A stretch of DNA of 61,090 nucleotides, from assembly GCA_035551475.1 (NCBI GenBank), contig DASZMX010000066.1, forward strand, positions 1 through 61,090, in the 5' to 3' direction. The stretch is from DASZMX01 sp035551475 (GTDB lineage: Bacteria; Verrucomicrobiota; Verrucomicrobiia; Limisphaerales; Palsa-1400). Numbering within the stretch: the stretch's first letter is position 1; each line of letters opens with the position of its first letter. The notes beneath the pieces were generated by a model that searched no databases, was not told where the DNA came from, and worked only from the letters and a program-made list of their open reading frames with translations. Both the position numbers and the translations under genes were made by a program. This document shows, in pieces, positions 41,545 through 50,544 of this stretch.

Positions 41545-44532
41545 CACAATGCGATAGAACCGATGCTGCGGATCGGGAGCGGAATCCACGGCGCTTCCTT
41601 GTCCGCCCACGACGGTCGCCGGATTGCCCAGCGGCTGCCATTGCGGATCGTCGAGACTGTTCTTGAACTGGACCTGGTAGCCGGAGCCGGCCGCGGCCGT
41701 CCAGGTGAGCGTCAAGGGTTCATCGGGTGTGATGGGGCCGTTCGTGCTTTCCGTCTGGACGCCGGTAAATTGCAAAGGCGGCGGCGTGTTCGTGACGCCG
41801 CCCAACCCGCCAGCGGAAAGGGCCAGCGCGAAAACATCGCTCGATTCATTGTAATCTCCCATGGTCAAGTCGGACGACCAACTCGTGAAAAAAAGCGTTT
41901 GCCCATCGCCGCTGAACACCGGCGCCACCGAGCGCCCGCTGCCGGCGCGGGGCCCGAATCGGCTCGCGCTCAACAGCGTCGTGCTGCCGCTTAATTGGTC
42001 GTAGAGGAAAATATCCGGCGCGCCATTGGCGTCGCCCGGCGCGAGGTTGTCTGCCGCGCTGCGGTAGGCGACAAACCGTCCGTCCGCGCTGACGGCCGGT
42101 GAATCGCTCGGCCCGTCTCCCGGGGTTGCCGCATTGAAGTCGCGGCTCAACAGGGCGGAGCTGCCGGCCTGCTCGTTGTAGAGATATAATTGACTAACGC
42201 TGTTGGAGAGGCTGAGGTAAGCCAGGAAATGGCCGTCGCCGCTGAATTTCATGCGGACATTGGAGGTCGCCGCCGCCGCCCCGAGGGACGAAATAGTTCC
42301 CGTCGTCAAATCCAAGGCGTAGATCGCCGCACTCGTGCCGACCGCGCCGGCTTGCCCATTCCCGCTCAACGCCACGTCCCACGCCGCTGCCGGCGCCAGC
42401 GTTACGTTGGTGGCCGCGTGGGAGGCGGCGTTCCAGAGCGACACTTGCGCGCCGACGGCGTACAAGACATTGCTGCCGTCCGAGGTCATCGCAGCCGCGG
42501 CCGCGTTGCCGCCCGACGTGATGGCATACGTGACGCCAGCCGACAGATCGCGCCAGAAAAGATTCGTCCCGCTGGTTCCTGGCGTGGTCAAATTCCTGGC
42601 GCTGCTGAAAAAAAGAATCCGCATCCCATCGCTGCTTAATTGCGGCCCGAAGGAATTGCCGCTTCCTTCGCCCATGCCGCTTGTGTCCACGCTCACCAGC
42701 GTCGTCGTGCCTGCCGCCAAATCGCGCTCAAAAATGTCGGTCGATTTGTTCGTGTCGCCCAGATTCAGGTTGGTGGCATAACTGGTGAAGGCCACGTAAC
42801 GCCCATCGGCGCTGATGGATGGTTCCAGCGACGGCCCATTGCCCACTCCCGCCGCGCCGGTCGAGACCAACGTGTTCGAACCCGTCGCAAAATCATGCAC
42901 AAGAACGTCGCGACAGCCGTTGGTGTCGCCCAATGCGAGAATGTCCGCATCGCTCAGAAATGCGACGAATTGGCCATTGGAGCTGACGGCGGAAATGCTG
43001 AGGCTGCTGCAACTGAAGGGCGTGGCCGGCGGCAACGATGGAGCCGCGGCGGAAATGACTTCGGTCGTGTTCGAGCTGAAATCGCGCACGAAGACGTCGA
43101 GCTTTAGAGGAGTGAGGCTCGTGGCGCCATCCAGGCAATCAAAGGCCATGACATTGCCCGACGCGCTCAAGTGAGGCGGCGTCATGATAGAGGAAATGGG
43201 CGCGCCGCTGGCATCCACATCCGCCATTTGAACGGTGCCGTTCGCGGTGTCGCGCACATAAGCGTGGATGGCGCCATCGCTATTCGTCGTCAGGAGCGCC
43301 TCGTCGCTCGTGAACGCGACGAACCGCCCCGTTCGATCCACGCGCGGAAAATCGCAATGGGCGTTGTTGCTGCCGCCATTCATCACGGTGGAAAGTTTGG
43401 TTTGCGCATCCCATAACTGCACCGAGGAGCTGACGGCATTGGTCATGGTGTAAACGACAAAGCGGCCGTCACCGCTGATATCGACATTGCGCGCTTCGAT
43501 GTCAAGCGGCGCGAGCACGGCGCCGTTGGTGCGCACCACGTCGGTGACGCCTGTGCTCACGTTGTAGCGGAACAGGTAGCCCGCAGTGGAACCGACGGCC
43601 GCCTGATAGGCGATGTAAAGCCCGTTGGAGCTCATCGCGTAATTGACAGAAGCGATGGTCGCGTTTTGGTTCAAGTGGCGGGCGCTGGAGCTCACCCAGG
43701 CGTTGGTGGACTGTGTGAGGTCGCGGACATATATTTCGCCGATGGTTGTCACGTTGGGCGCGAGGCCGACCGCCGTGCTGTAAAACGCCACATAGCGGCC
43801 GTCATCGGAAATAGAAGGCATGCTGCTGCCCAGCAGGCCCGGCGCGGAGCTTAATCCGGTGTATTTCGTGGCGCCCTGGCTCACCAGGATGGTGGAAGCC
43901 GTTTGCAGATCGCGCACAAAAATATCCGGCAGCGCGTTGGCGTCGTTGGCCGCCAAATTCGTCGCCGCGCTGACAAACACGACATAACGGCCGTCCGGCG
44001 TCACGGCGGCCTCCCGCGAATCTCCGTTCGCGCAACTGCCATCGGGCGCAACGCTGACGAGCGTGGTGGTTTGATGCGCCAGGTCGCGGGCAAAAATATC
44101 GCGCGCCGCATTGGTGTCGCCCGCCACCAAATCCGAGGCGAGGCTTTCAAAAATCACGGTTTGTCCATCGGCGGAAATGCCGCTCGGGAAAGAATCTCCA
44201 TTGCCGCCCGCGTGGCCGCTGGCGTTCAGGCTCACAAGCGTGGTGGCGCCCGTTTGACGGTCGCGCACGAAAACATTTACATGCGCGGGGGAGGCCTGCG
44301 GCAGCGCCTTTCCGTCCGTGCCTGTCACCAGATTTCCCGAGGAACTCGCAAAGGCCACAAAGCGTCCGTCCGGCGTCACGATGGGGCCTTCGGAATTGCC
44401 GTTGCCATTCACTGGCGCCGCCGTTCCCGGCGGCAATTGGCTTGCCACTTGCAATTGGGCCCACGCTGGGGCGCTAACGACGGCGGATATAACAATGGGA
44501 ACAAAAAGAAGCTGGCGGACGCGGAATTCCAT
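41536..44532 (-). CDS. Secreted TolB-like (PD40/WD40-like) propeller protein
   Basis: A protein of about 998 residues with a signal peptide (ending near SAPAWAQ). Many repeats of the form DGRFVAFxS, then GDTNxxxDIFVRDLxxxTTLVS, match PD40/TolB-type beta-propeller repeats, enough for two or more propellers. A C-terminal module of about 60 residues ends with W-Q-P-L-G and HRFYRIVSF, as seen in other secreted proteins of this window. The ATG at 44532 is chosen over the longer frame from 44598 because it opens the signal peptide. It is extracellular or surface-attached; the function is unknown. Confidence 0.87.
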   Translation of the reverse strand: MEFRVRQLLFVPIVISAVVSAPAWAQLQVASQLPPGTAAPVNGNGNSEGPIVTPDGRFVAFASSSGNLVTGTDGKALPQASPAHVNVFVRDRQTGATTLVSLNASGHAGGNGDSFPSGISADGQTVIFESLASDLVAGDTNAARDIFARDLAHQTTTLVSVAPDGSCANGDSREAAVTPDGRYVVFVSAATNLAANDANALPDIFVRDLQTASTILVSQGATKYTGLSSAPGLLGSSMPSISDDGRYVAFYSTAVGLAPNVTTIGEIYVRDLTQSTNAWVSSSARHLNQNATIASVNYAMSSNGLYIAYQAAVGSTAGYLFRYNVSTGVTDVVRTNGAVLAPLDIEARNVDISGDGRFVVYTMTNAVSSSVQLWDAQTKLSTVMNGGSNNAHCDFPRVDRTGRFVAFTSDEALLTTNSDGAIHAYVRDTANGTVQMADVDASGAPISSIMTPPHLSASGNVMAFDCLDGATSLTPLKLDVFVRDFSSNTTEVISAAAPSLPPATPFSCSSLSISAVSSNGQFVAFLSDADILALGDTNGCRDVLVHDFATGSNTLVSTGAAGVGNGPSLEPSISADGRYVAFTSYATNLNLGDTNKSTDIFERDLAAGTTTLVSVDTSGMGEGSGNSFGPQLSSDGMRILFFSSARNLTTPGTSGTNLFWRDLSAGVTYAITSGGNAAAAAMTSDGSNVLYAVGAQVSLWNAASHAATNVTLAPAAAWDVALSGNGQAGAVGTSAAIYALDLTTGTISSLGAAAATSNVRMKFSGDGHFLAYLSLSNSVSQLYLYNEQAGSSALLSRDFNAATPGDGPSDSPAVSADGRFVAYRSAADNLAPGDANGAPDIFLYDQLSGSTTLLSASRFGPRAGSGRSVAPVFSGDGQTLFFTSWSSDLTMGDYNESSDVFALALSAGGLGGVTNTPPPLQFTGVQTESTNGPITPDEPLTLTWTAAAGSGYQVQFKNSLDDPQWQPLGNPATVVGGQGSAVDSAPDPQHRFYRIVSF

Positions 44533-44613
44533 AGCGTTGGTTGTTTTGCGGCTATTGGCAGCCACGATAGTGGAACGGGAGGCGCTTTGTCGATTCAAAA
44601 ACTGCGAAGCAAA

Positions 44614-45903
44614 CTACAATCCCGCGGCGTCAATTTCTCCGCTTTCAAGCGGGGCGCCGTCGAAAATCACGATTTTGGGCCGGCGGAGGTTCTCGATCTT
44701 TTCCAGCGGGGAATGTTCGGTGAGGAGAAAGCGGCTGCTCCAGCTCGGTTTGAGCTGGCCGAATTTCTCGGCAAAACCAAGACGGCCCGCGCTGGTCCCG
44801 GTGGCGGCGCGGATGACGGCTTCAGTCGGCAAACCGGCGCGCTCCATCAGCTCCAATTCCCACAAAAATCCAAAGCCATGCGGCACGCCGAAGGAGCCGG
44901 CGTCGCTCCCGGCCACGATCAACACGCCTAGGTCGTGCGCCTTTCTCAGGCTGGCGGCGTGCCGGTCAAGAATGCGTTGCAGGTTGGCTGTCACCGTCGC
45001 GTCCCAACCTAACGGCGCGGCGGCGTCCACTTGAAATTGCACCGGCGCAAACGTTGGAACCCACGCGATCTGGCGGTCGCGCATTTTGGCCAGTTGCTCG
45101 TCCGTGACAAAAAATCCGTGCTCCACCGAATCGGCGCCGCCTTCGATGACGCGCTCGATTCCCGGCGTGCCGGTGGCGTGGGCAAATGTCTGCCGGCCAA
45201 AATTTCGCGCAGCCGCCGTGAAGGCGCCGATTTCCTCCGACGTCATTTGGGGCTCGGTCGTCACGGCGCCTTTTTTGAAATCAATGATGCCGGTGGCAAT
45301 CAATTTAATCCGGGCGGCGCCTTCCCGCACTCGCGCCTCCACGGCGGCGGAGGGCGAGGGGAAGTTCTCCATTGGTTCGCCCATGAACGAGCCGTAACGA
45401 CCGCGCCGGTGCAGCGCGGCGCCGGGACTGTCAATATAAGGCATCAAAGGACGGCTGGCGTTTTGGCAAAGTTTGGCCAGCGCCAGCCCCACGCCGTGTT
45501 TGTCACCGGCGTCGCGCACACCCACGACACCCAGGCGCGCCAACGGAGCCAGCCGCTTGCGCGCCTCAGCCAGCAAAACTTCGGGCGTTTGTGTCAAATA
45601 CGCTGCGCGCTTGGCGGCGTCGGTTTCCCCGCCTTCCAGAAAAAAATGAGCGTGCGCCTCGATCAAGCCGGGCAGGGCGGTATGCCGCGGCAAGTCGGCG
45701 TTGGGCTGGCTTTGGCCGGGGGGCAGAATATCGGCGGGCGGCGAGGCGGCTCCCACATGCAAAAGAGCGCGCGCATTATAGACGAGATGCGCCGGGGCAA
45801 TCGGTTGGCGGCTAACGCCGTCAAACAAAGCGCCCACGCGCAGCCAGACGCTGCGGTCTGCACCGGCCGTCAAATTGAGTTCAGGGCTCGACGGCTTCGG
45901 CAT
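44614..45903 (-). CDS. Amidohydrolase superfamily protein
   Basis: A 429-residue metal-dependent hydrolase of the prolidase/imidazolonepropionase-like group. The HxH motif is in LIEAHAHFF. A Lys region IKLIATG, AHATGT and VEHGFF supply further ligands, and the Asp is in IVAGSDAGSFG. The ATG at 45903 starts inside the last codons of the upstream pterin-binding methyltransferase gene (23-base overlap), so it is the last gene of the methyl-transfer operon. It could process the methylated substrate or its product, but the substrate is not evident. The upstream extension to 46065 is out of frame with that gene and not coding-like. Confidence 0.85.
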   Translation of the reverse strand: MPKPSSPELNLTAGADRSVWLRVGALFDGVSRQPIAPAHLVYNARALLHVGAASPPADILPPGQSQPNADLPRHTALPGLIEAHAHFFLEGGETDAAKRAAYLTQTPEVLLAEARKRLAPLARLGVVGVRDAGDKHGVGLALAKLCQNASRPLMPYIDSPGAALHRRGRYGSFMGEPMENFPSPSAAVEARVREGAARIKLIATGIIDFKKGAVTTEPQMTSEEIGAFTAAARNFGRQTFAHATGTPGIERVIEGGADSVEHGFFVTDEQLAKMRDRQIAWVPTFAPVQFQVDAAAPLGWDATVTANLQRILDRHAASLRKAHDLGVLIVAGSDAGSFGVPHGFGFLWELELMERAGLPTEAVIRAATGTSAGRLGFAEKFGQLKPSWSSRFLLTEHSPLEKIENLRRPKIVIFDGAPLESGEIDAAGL

Positions 45904-46810
45904 CGTGGCAAATCTCCATGATCGCCTCGGCTTGGCGATAACCGGCGATTTCGTGAGTTTCACCTTCCTGCACGCGCCCGGCTTCCAGGGCGGCCCGTAA
46001 TCGGCGGACCATTTCGTGATCAGGCGGCAGCGGGCCCGGAGCTTTTTCCGGGTTGGCCAGGGCAAAATCCAGTCCGTTCTCCATCGCGAGTGTCAAGTAG
46101 GCGTTCTCCAGTTCGAAACGCACGCTTTTGGGCGTGCCCCACGCGAAATTGGACAGGCCCACAATCATGTGGACGCCCTGCAAATCGGGATCAGCGCGCA
46201 ACCGGCGCATGGCCTCCAGGCCGGTGTTAACAAGCCCGTAGGTGTCCGCGCCGACGGGCGCCAGGCCGGGGTCAATTATAATCTGATCGTTGGCGCGCCC
46301 GGCTTTGGCCGCCAGCAATTCCACAAAGTGTTTGGCCGCGCGATAAGCGTCTTCCGGGTTCAAACATTGCGAGGCGCCATCGGTCGCGAATTGCTCCGAC
46401 GCCATCACCACCGCCAGCGTGTCGTATTCCCGCACCAGCTCAAACATTTCGTCCAGCCGCTCCCGCGAGGCCGCCACGGAATTCAGGATCGGGCGTCCGC
46501 TTTTTTTCCGGTCGTAGCAGCGCAGGGCGACCTTGTGGTATTCCGACCACGGGTTGTCAAAACTAAGGGGCAGCGAGGTGGCCTCCTGCACCGCGGCGAT
46601 GACATCCGGCAGGAAGGCGATCATTTCCTCGCGCTTCACCTGGATGCGTTGCGTGCCGTCGAGATTAAGGGTGAGATAATCCGCGCCGAGCTTTTCCTGG
46701 GCTCGCGCCAGCGCGGCGTAACCCTCCGGGCTCCGCGCGGTGAAAGCCGCCCGGGCGCGCGCGTAGGAGTTGTTCATCAGCTCGCCGACAATCGTCAGGT
46801 TTTTCATCAT
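45881..46810 (-). CDS. Pterin-binding methyltransferase (methyl-THF:corrinoid type)
   Basis: A 309-residue TIM-barrel protein of the dihydropteroate-synthase-like pterin-binding superfamily, as in AcsE/MeTr and MtvA-type methyltransferase II. Segments seen are IVGELMNNSYARARAAF, EKLGADYLTLNLDGTQ, LSFDNPWSEYHKVALR, PILNSVAASRERLDEM, IIDPGLAPVGADTYG and GLSNFAWGTPKSVRF. It should move a methyl group between tetrahydrofolate and the corrinoid protein encoded upstream. It follows metF by 7 bases, completing the methyl-transfer chain. Confidence 0.87.
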   Translation of the reverse strand: MMKNLTIVGELMNNSYARARAAFTARSPEGYAALARAQEKLGADYLTLNLDGTQRIQVKREEMIAFLPDVIAAVQEATSLPLSFDNPWSEYHKVALRCYDRKKSGRPILNSVAASRERLDEMFELVREYDTLAVVMASEQFATDGASQCLNPEDAYRAAKHFVELLAAKAGRANDQIIIDPGLAPVGADTYGLVNTGLEAMRRLRADPDLQGVHMIVGLSNFAWGTPKSVRFELENAYLTLAMENGLDFALANPEKAPGPLPPDHEMVRRLRAALEAGRVQEGETHEIAGYRQAEAIMEICHDAEAVEP

Positions 46811-46817
46811 GTAAAAG

Positions 46818-48344
46818 TTAGGTTTGACTGTCGCGCGCGGTGTGATCGCGGCCCAGCCAGAAATTGGCCCAGGCCGAGGCGCCGCGCAGGCCCTGGTTTT
46901 GCGTCATCGGGACGTGCCGCAACAAATCCTGCTCGGCGCCATCCGCCTTCAACCGCTCGTAGGCGCGCAGCCAGATGCAATCGCCGAACCCGTCCACTTC
47001 GCACGCGCCCGCCCGCGTGCCGCCGCAGGGCCCGTTGCGCTGGTTTTTGGCGCATTGCGATTCCGGACAGAGAAACGCGATTTCGGGCAGGGAGCAGTCT
47101 CCGCAATCGCGGCATTGGTAAAGCGCCGCCTTGCTCATCCGCTCCAAGGCGCGCAACGGCCCCGGCCCTTGCGCCGGGTCGGCGGCGTCCTGGCATAATC
47201 GCTTTCCGACGTCGTGCAGCGTATGGCCGGGCGTGAACATGGCGTCGTGCGCCCATTGCGAAAGGCGGTACATGGCGCCCGCGGGCCGCGCTTCCTCCTT
47301 CGTGCGCGGCTGGCGGCTGGACAGCGCCGTCGCGCGGTCTTCGTCGTAATAGTAAAATTCGCCCGGTCGCGAGAAGCGCATCTGCCGCGCGAATTGTTTC
47401 CAGCCATCGCGCGCGAAGGAGCGTTCCAATTCCAGGATGCGCGCCACGGCGGCGAAGTCCGAAATGCCGCCCAGGTAAACTCCGCGATAACCCAACCCGC
47501 GATAAATCGCCATTTGCCGCGCGGCCAACTCGAGAAAAAACGCCTCTCCGCGATCCGGCGACGACGCCTGCCGCTGGCATTGCTCCAGCAATTCGGAGGT
47601 CACCACCACGCCGGGAATGCGGCCGTCGTGGAAGATTTGCGCGACGTGCGGATTGAGGACATAGACATTGCCGATGAGCGGCGTTGCGCCCATGCCGTGG
47701 TCGTCCATGTAAACCCGCTGCTCCTGCATTTTCCGGGCGTCGAAGCCGATTTGGTTGATGATGAATTGCGCGCCGCACTCGACTTTTTTTTGCAGCTTGA
47801 AGTACTGCGGCATGACCTCGCCTTCCTGGAGCTTGAAATTGGTCGTGACCGCGCCGATGAAAAATCGCGTCTTGCCCAGGCGCCGGCCCGCCGCGCCGTT
47901 CTGCTCCAGGCCAAATCCCTGGTTCATTTTTTCCAGCAGGGAAATCAGGCCGATCGAATCAATGTCAAACACTGGTTTGGCCAGGCCGCCCGCCGGGTAA
48001 TCGCCGGTCATGGCGAGAATGTTCTGGAATCCTTCGCTTTCCAGGAGCCACGCTTCACTTTCCAGCCCGTTTCGATTCAGGTCCTTGCATGTCAAGTGAA
48101 TGACGACTTCCTTGCCCGCGTACAGGATCGGCTTGGCGAGGGCTTGCGGCGCCAGTTGCGGATTGCCGCCGGCGTTGTCCGTGATGGAAATCCAGTCGAT
48201 GGCGGGGCACTCGGTCAATTGCTGCGCGTAGGCCCGCGCCTTCACGGCGCTGCGCTCCGCCATCGTGCCGCGCACGGACACCAGCTCGGCGCCCACGAGA
48301 AATTCCGGGCCCGAGAAAAATTTTTCGCGCAGCGTTTGCACCAT
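46818..48344 (-). CDS. metF: MetF-MetV fusion: methylenetetrahydrofolate reductase with C-terminal Cys-rich domain
   Basis: A 508-residue protein. Residues 1 to about 330 are a MetF-type flavin TIM barrel (ISITDNAGGNPQL, VVIHLTCKDLNRNGL, LAMTGDYPAGGLA, FIINQIGFDARKM). Residues about 360-505 match the MetV/MTHFR C-terminal domain with a Cys cluster, CRDCGDCSLPE followed by LCPESQCAKNQRNGPCGG and a later Cys, able to hold iron-sulfur or zinc. In several acetogens MetV is a separate partner of MetF, and here the two are joined. It would oxidise or produce methyl-THF. It sits centrally in the operon. Confidence 0.88.
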   Translation of the reverse strand: MVQTLREKFFSGPEFLVGAELVSVRGTMAERSAVKARAYAQQLTECPAIDWISITDNAGGNPQLAPQALAKPILYAGKEVVIHLTCKDLNRNGLESEAWLLESEGFQNILAMTGDYPAGGLAKPVFDIDSIGLISLLEKMNQGFGLEQNGAAGRRLGKTRFFIGAVTTNFKLQEGEVMPQYFKLQKKVECGAQFIINQIGFDARKMQEQRVYMDDHGMGATPLIGNVYVLNPHVAQIFHDGRIPGVVVTSELLEQCQRQASSPDRGEAFFLELAARQMAIYRGLGYRGVYLGGISDFAAVARILELERSFARDGWKQFARQMRFSRPGEFYYYDEDRATALSSRQPRTKEEARPAGAMYRLSQWAHDAMFTPGHTLHDVGKRLCQDAADPAQGPGPLRALERMSKAALYQCRDCGDCSLPEIAFLCPESQCAKNQRNGPCGGTRAGACEVDGFGDCIWLRAYERLKADGAEQDLLRHVPMTQNQGLRGASAWANFWLGRDHTARDSQT

Positions 48345-48371
48345 GGGATGGTTCCGGGGGGAACCCGGGCG

Positions 48372-48632
48372 TTAACCCGGTGGAAATTTGCGCTCCAACT
48401 CGCTCATGAGTTGCGCCGCCACCGTCGCCGCGTCTCCCTCGCGTTCCTCTTCATCGCTCCAGCTCCATTGCGCCAGGTAATCCTCCGTGCTGGTCAAGCC
48501 GCGCGCCTGCGCGGTCGCATCGATGTGCGCGGCAAAACGCGGGGGCAGCTCCATCTTCAGCTCGTCTGCGTCGTCCCAGACCTTGATTTGCGAGGGGATG
48601 CCGCCCCAGTTAAGGATTTGGTAATAGGCCAT
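48372..48632 (-). CDS. Small protein of the Virulence_fact family
   Basis: An 86-residue protein. It begins YYQILNWGGIPSQIKVWDD and continues ELPPRFAAHIDATAQARG and DDYLAQW-like STEDYLAQWSW, a pattern I recognise from the Pfam Virulence_fact family (PF13769). From memory, members sit beside MetF, corrinoid proteins and methyl-THF methyltransferases in other bacteria. The molecular role is unknown, and the family name reflects a screen, not a mechanism. The ATG at 48632 is preferred over the longer frame to 48803, which crosses the corrinoid gene. Confidence 0.82.
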   Translation of the reverse strand: MAYYQILNWGGIPSQIKVWDDADELKMELPPRFAAHIDATAQARGLTSTEDYLAQWSWSDEEEREGDAATVAAQLMSELERKFPPG

Positions 48633-48654
48633 GGCGCTTTCCCATCGGCGAAAA

Positions 48655-49296
48655 TTATTTTTTATCGGCGAGCTTGATGAAAAGATCCACGGCGCTGGAG
48701 GCGTCGGAGCCGTAGCCGTCGGCGCCGATTTCATCGGCGTACATCTGGCTGATGGGCGCGCCGCCAATGGCCATCTTGATGTGGCCCAGCCCGCGTTCGT
48801 CAAAGCCGTCGATGACGGTTTTCATGTAGGTCATCGTCGTCGTCAGGAGCGCGCTCATGCCGATAATGTTGGGCTTGAATTGCTCCGCGGCGGCGAGGAA
48901 TTTTTCAATGCTCTGGTCCACGCCGAGGTCATGCACTTCAAATCCCGCGCCTTCCGCCATCATCAGCACAAGATTCTTGCCGATATCGTGCAAATCCCCG
49001 CGCACCGTGCCCATCACCAGCACGCCGGCCGGGGAAATCTGGGAATCGCGCGCTGTCAATAATGGTTTCAGCACGGCCATGCCGGCTTTCATGGCCCGCG
49101 CCGCGATCAGCACTTCCGGGACGTAGAGGATGTTATGCTTGAAATCCTCGCCCACCACGCTCATGCCGGCGATCAGGCCTTCGTTGAGAATTTCCTGCAC
49201 GGTCCGCCCCTCGGCGAGCGCCGCCTGGGTCATTTGTTCGACTTCCTTGGCCTTTCCCTCGTAAAGGCACTGGTTCATGAATGCGTAATCCGGCAT
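48655..49296 (-). CDS. Corrinoid (B12-binding) methyltransferase protein
   Basis: A 213-residue cobalamin carrier. The N-terminal helical cap (residues 1-85) includes NEGLIAGMSVVGEDFKHNILYVPEVLIAARAM. The Rossmann-like B12 domain has GTVRGDLHDIGKNLV, where His103 is the expected lower cobalt ligand. SALLTTTM and AIGGAPIS complete the cobalamin site. It belongs with MtaC/MttC/OdmA-type proteins that accept a methyl from a substrate-specific methyltransferase. It is 7 bases from the UroD-fold methyltransferase gene and should be its partner. Confidence 0.93.
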   Translation of the reverse strand: MPDYAFMNQCLYEGKAKEVEQMTQAALAEGRTVQEILNEGLIAGMSVVGEDFKHNILYVPEVLIAARAMKAGMAVLKPLLTARDSQISPAGVLVMGTVRGDLHDIGKNLVLMMAEGAGFEVHDLGVDQSIEKFLAAAEQFKPNIIGMSALLTTTMTYMKTVIDGFDERGLGHIKMAIGGAPISQMYADEIGADGYGSDASSAVDLFIKLADKK

Positions 49297-49303
49297 GTCG
49301 ATC

Positions 49304-50356
49304 CTAGTGCACTTGCGCGGTGTTGAACTCTTCCAGGGCGGCTTGCATGGCGAGAATGTTTTCCTTGGGCATGCCGGGGCTGGTGCCGCCGCCGACGGAC
49401 AAAATAATGCCTTCGCCTTCGCTCTTTTCCAAAACGTCCAGCGTGGCCTCGCGCACTTCCTCCGGCGTCCCGCGCACGCCCACTTCCAATGGGTTCACAT
49501 TTCCCATCAGGCACATGCGCCGGCCCACCCTTTGTTTGACTTCCGCGATGTCCGTTTTCTTGCCCCAATTGAGCACGTTAAAGCCGCAATCCGGCAGGTG
49601 ATCCAGGCAGGCGTCGATCTCCGCGTCGTTATGATAGATCTTCACCCAATCCTTGGGGAAGGCGTCGCAAATCTTTTTCAGGTAGGGATGCGCAAATTCC
49701 TTGTAATGCTCCTCGTTGATGAAACCCACGATGTCGTCGAGGATGAAAATTCCCTCCACGGTCGGGCCCATCGCCTTGGCCTGGGCCTTAAGCCAGTCAA
49801 TAATCAAGTTGGTGCAAAGATCGATCAACCGATGCGCGCCCTTCGGGTTCTCGGCGATGTCGATCATAAAATCGGTCGTGCTGCGCACAAACCCGGCGGT
49901 GCAGAGCGGGCCGCGCGAGGTCACCAGCGGCAGGATTTCGCCGGTGTCCAGGATCCGCTGCCGTTGCATGCGGATGCGATGCAGCGTCATGGCCATGAAC
50001 GCGTCGTTTTCAACCTCGTATTCGGGGAATTTGTCGAGGTCGTCCAAATGGTAAAGCGTGTGATATTCGCTCGGCGTGTTGTCCTGCCAGAATTTGATTT
50101 TCGCTCCCAAAGCCGAAGGCTCGGCGGCCATGCCGTACTCCATCCACCAGGAGGGCACAAAAATGATGTCGGGAAATTCGCGGTGGATTTTCAGGTTCGA
50201 TTGGAACCAAAGTTCCGGATCGAGAAAATAATCCATGTGTTTGATCCCGAGGTAGCCTGGGATCCATGGGCTGTCGATGATCAGCGCCATGGGGACTTTA
50301 TCCAGTTTTTCCAGCCGCGCGGCCCTTTTAAATACGTCCCACTGTTCAGGTTTCAT
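49304..50356 (-). CDS. UroD-fold methyltransferase (substrate:corrinoid methyltransferase I)
   Basis: A 350-residue member of the uroporphyrinogen-decarboxylase-like superfamily. It lacks the decarboxylase N-terminal pattern and carries instead the MtaA/MtbA/OdmB-like layout: SRGPLCTAGFVR, FILDDIVGFINEEHYKEF, a likely zinc His in KIYHNDAEI, MGNVNPLEVGVRGTPEEV and LSVGGGTSPGMPKEN. It is the first gene of the operon, directly before a corrinoid protein. It should transfer a methyl from an unknown donor (methoxy or N-methyl compound) to cobalamin. Upstream is a 188-base divergent region. Confidence 0.85.
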   Translation of the reverse strand: MKPEQWDVFKRAARLEKLDKVPMALIIDSPWIPGYLGIKHMDYFLDPELWFQSNLKIHREFPDIIFVPSWWMEYGMAAEPSALGAKIKFWQDNTPSEYHTLYHLDDLDKFPEYEVENDAFMAMTLHRIRMQRQRILDTGEILPLVTSRGPLCTAGFVRSTTDFMIDIAENPKGAHRLIDLCTNLIIDWLKAQAKAMGPTVEGIFILDDIVGFINEEHYKEFAHPYLKKICDAFPKDWVKIYHNDAEIDACLDHLPDCGFNVLNWGKKTDIAEVKQRVGRRMCLMGNVNPLEVGVRGTPEEVREATLDVLEKSEGEGIILSVGGGTSPGMPKENILAMQAALEEFNTAQVH

Positions 50357-50544
50357 GATGTTCTGGATGAATCAATAAGAATAACTGCCAGCCACTGTTG
50401 TCGCGTCCCATGGCAGGGGATTCAAGTCTAATCCGCCGTTTCATAGGATACTCCAGTTGATTCATAGTTTAGTCCATGCGGGAGCGCGGCGCCAGCGGCG
50501 CAACGCTCCTTGCCACAACCCCCGGAAACCCGTAGAAATCACCC

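Noticed and set aside
50391..50397. GCCACTG resembling part of a cobalamin riboswitch, near the corrinoid operon
   Set aside because: It is on the strand opposite the operon, and the other conserved boxes expected in order are not seen. A covariance-model scan would settle it.
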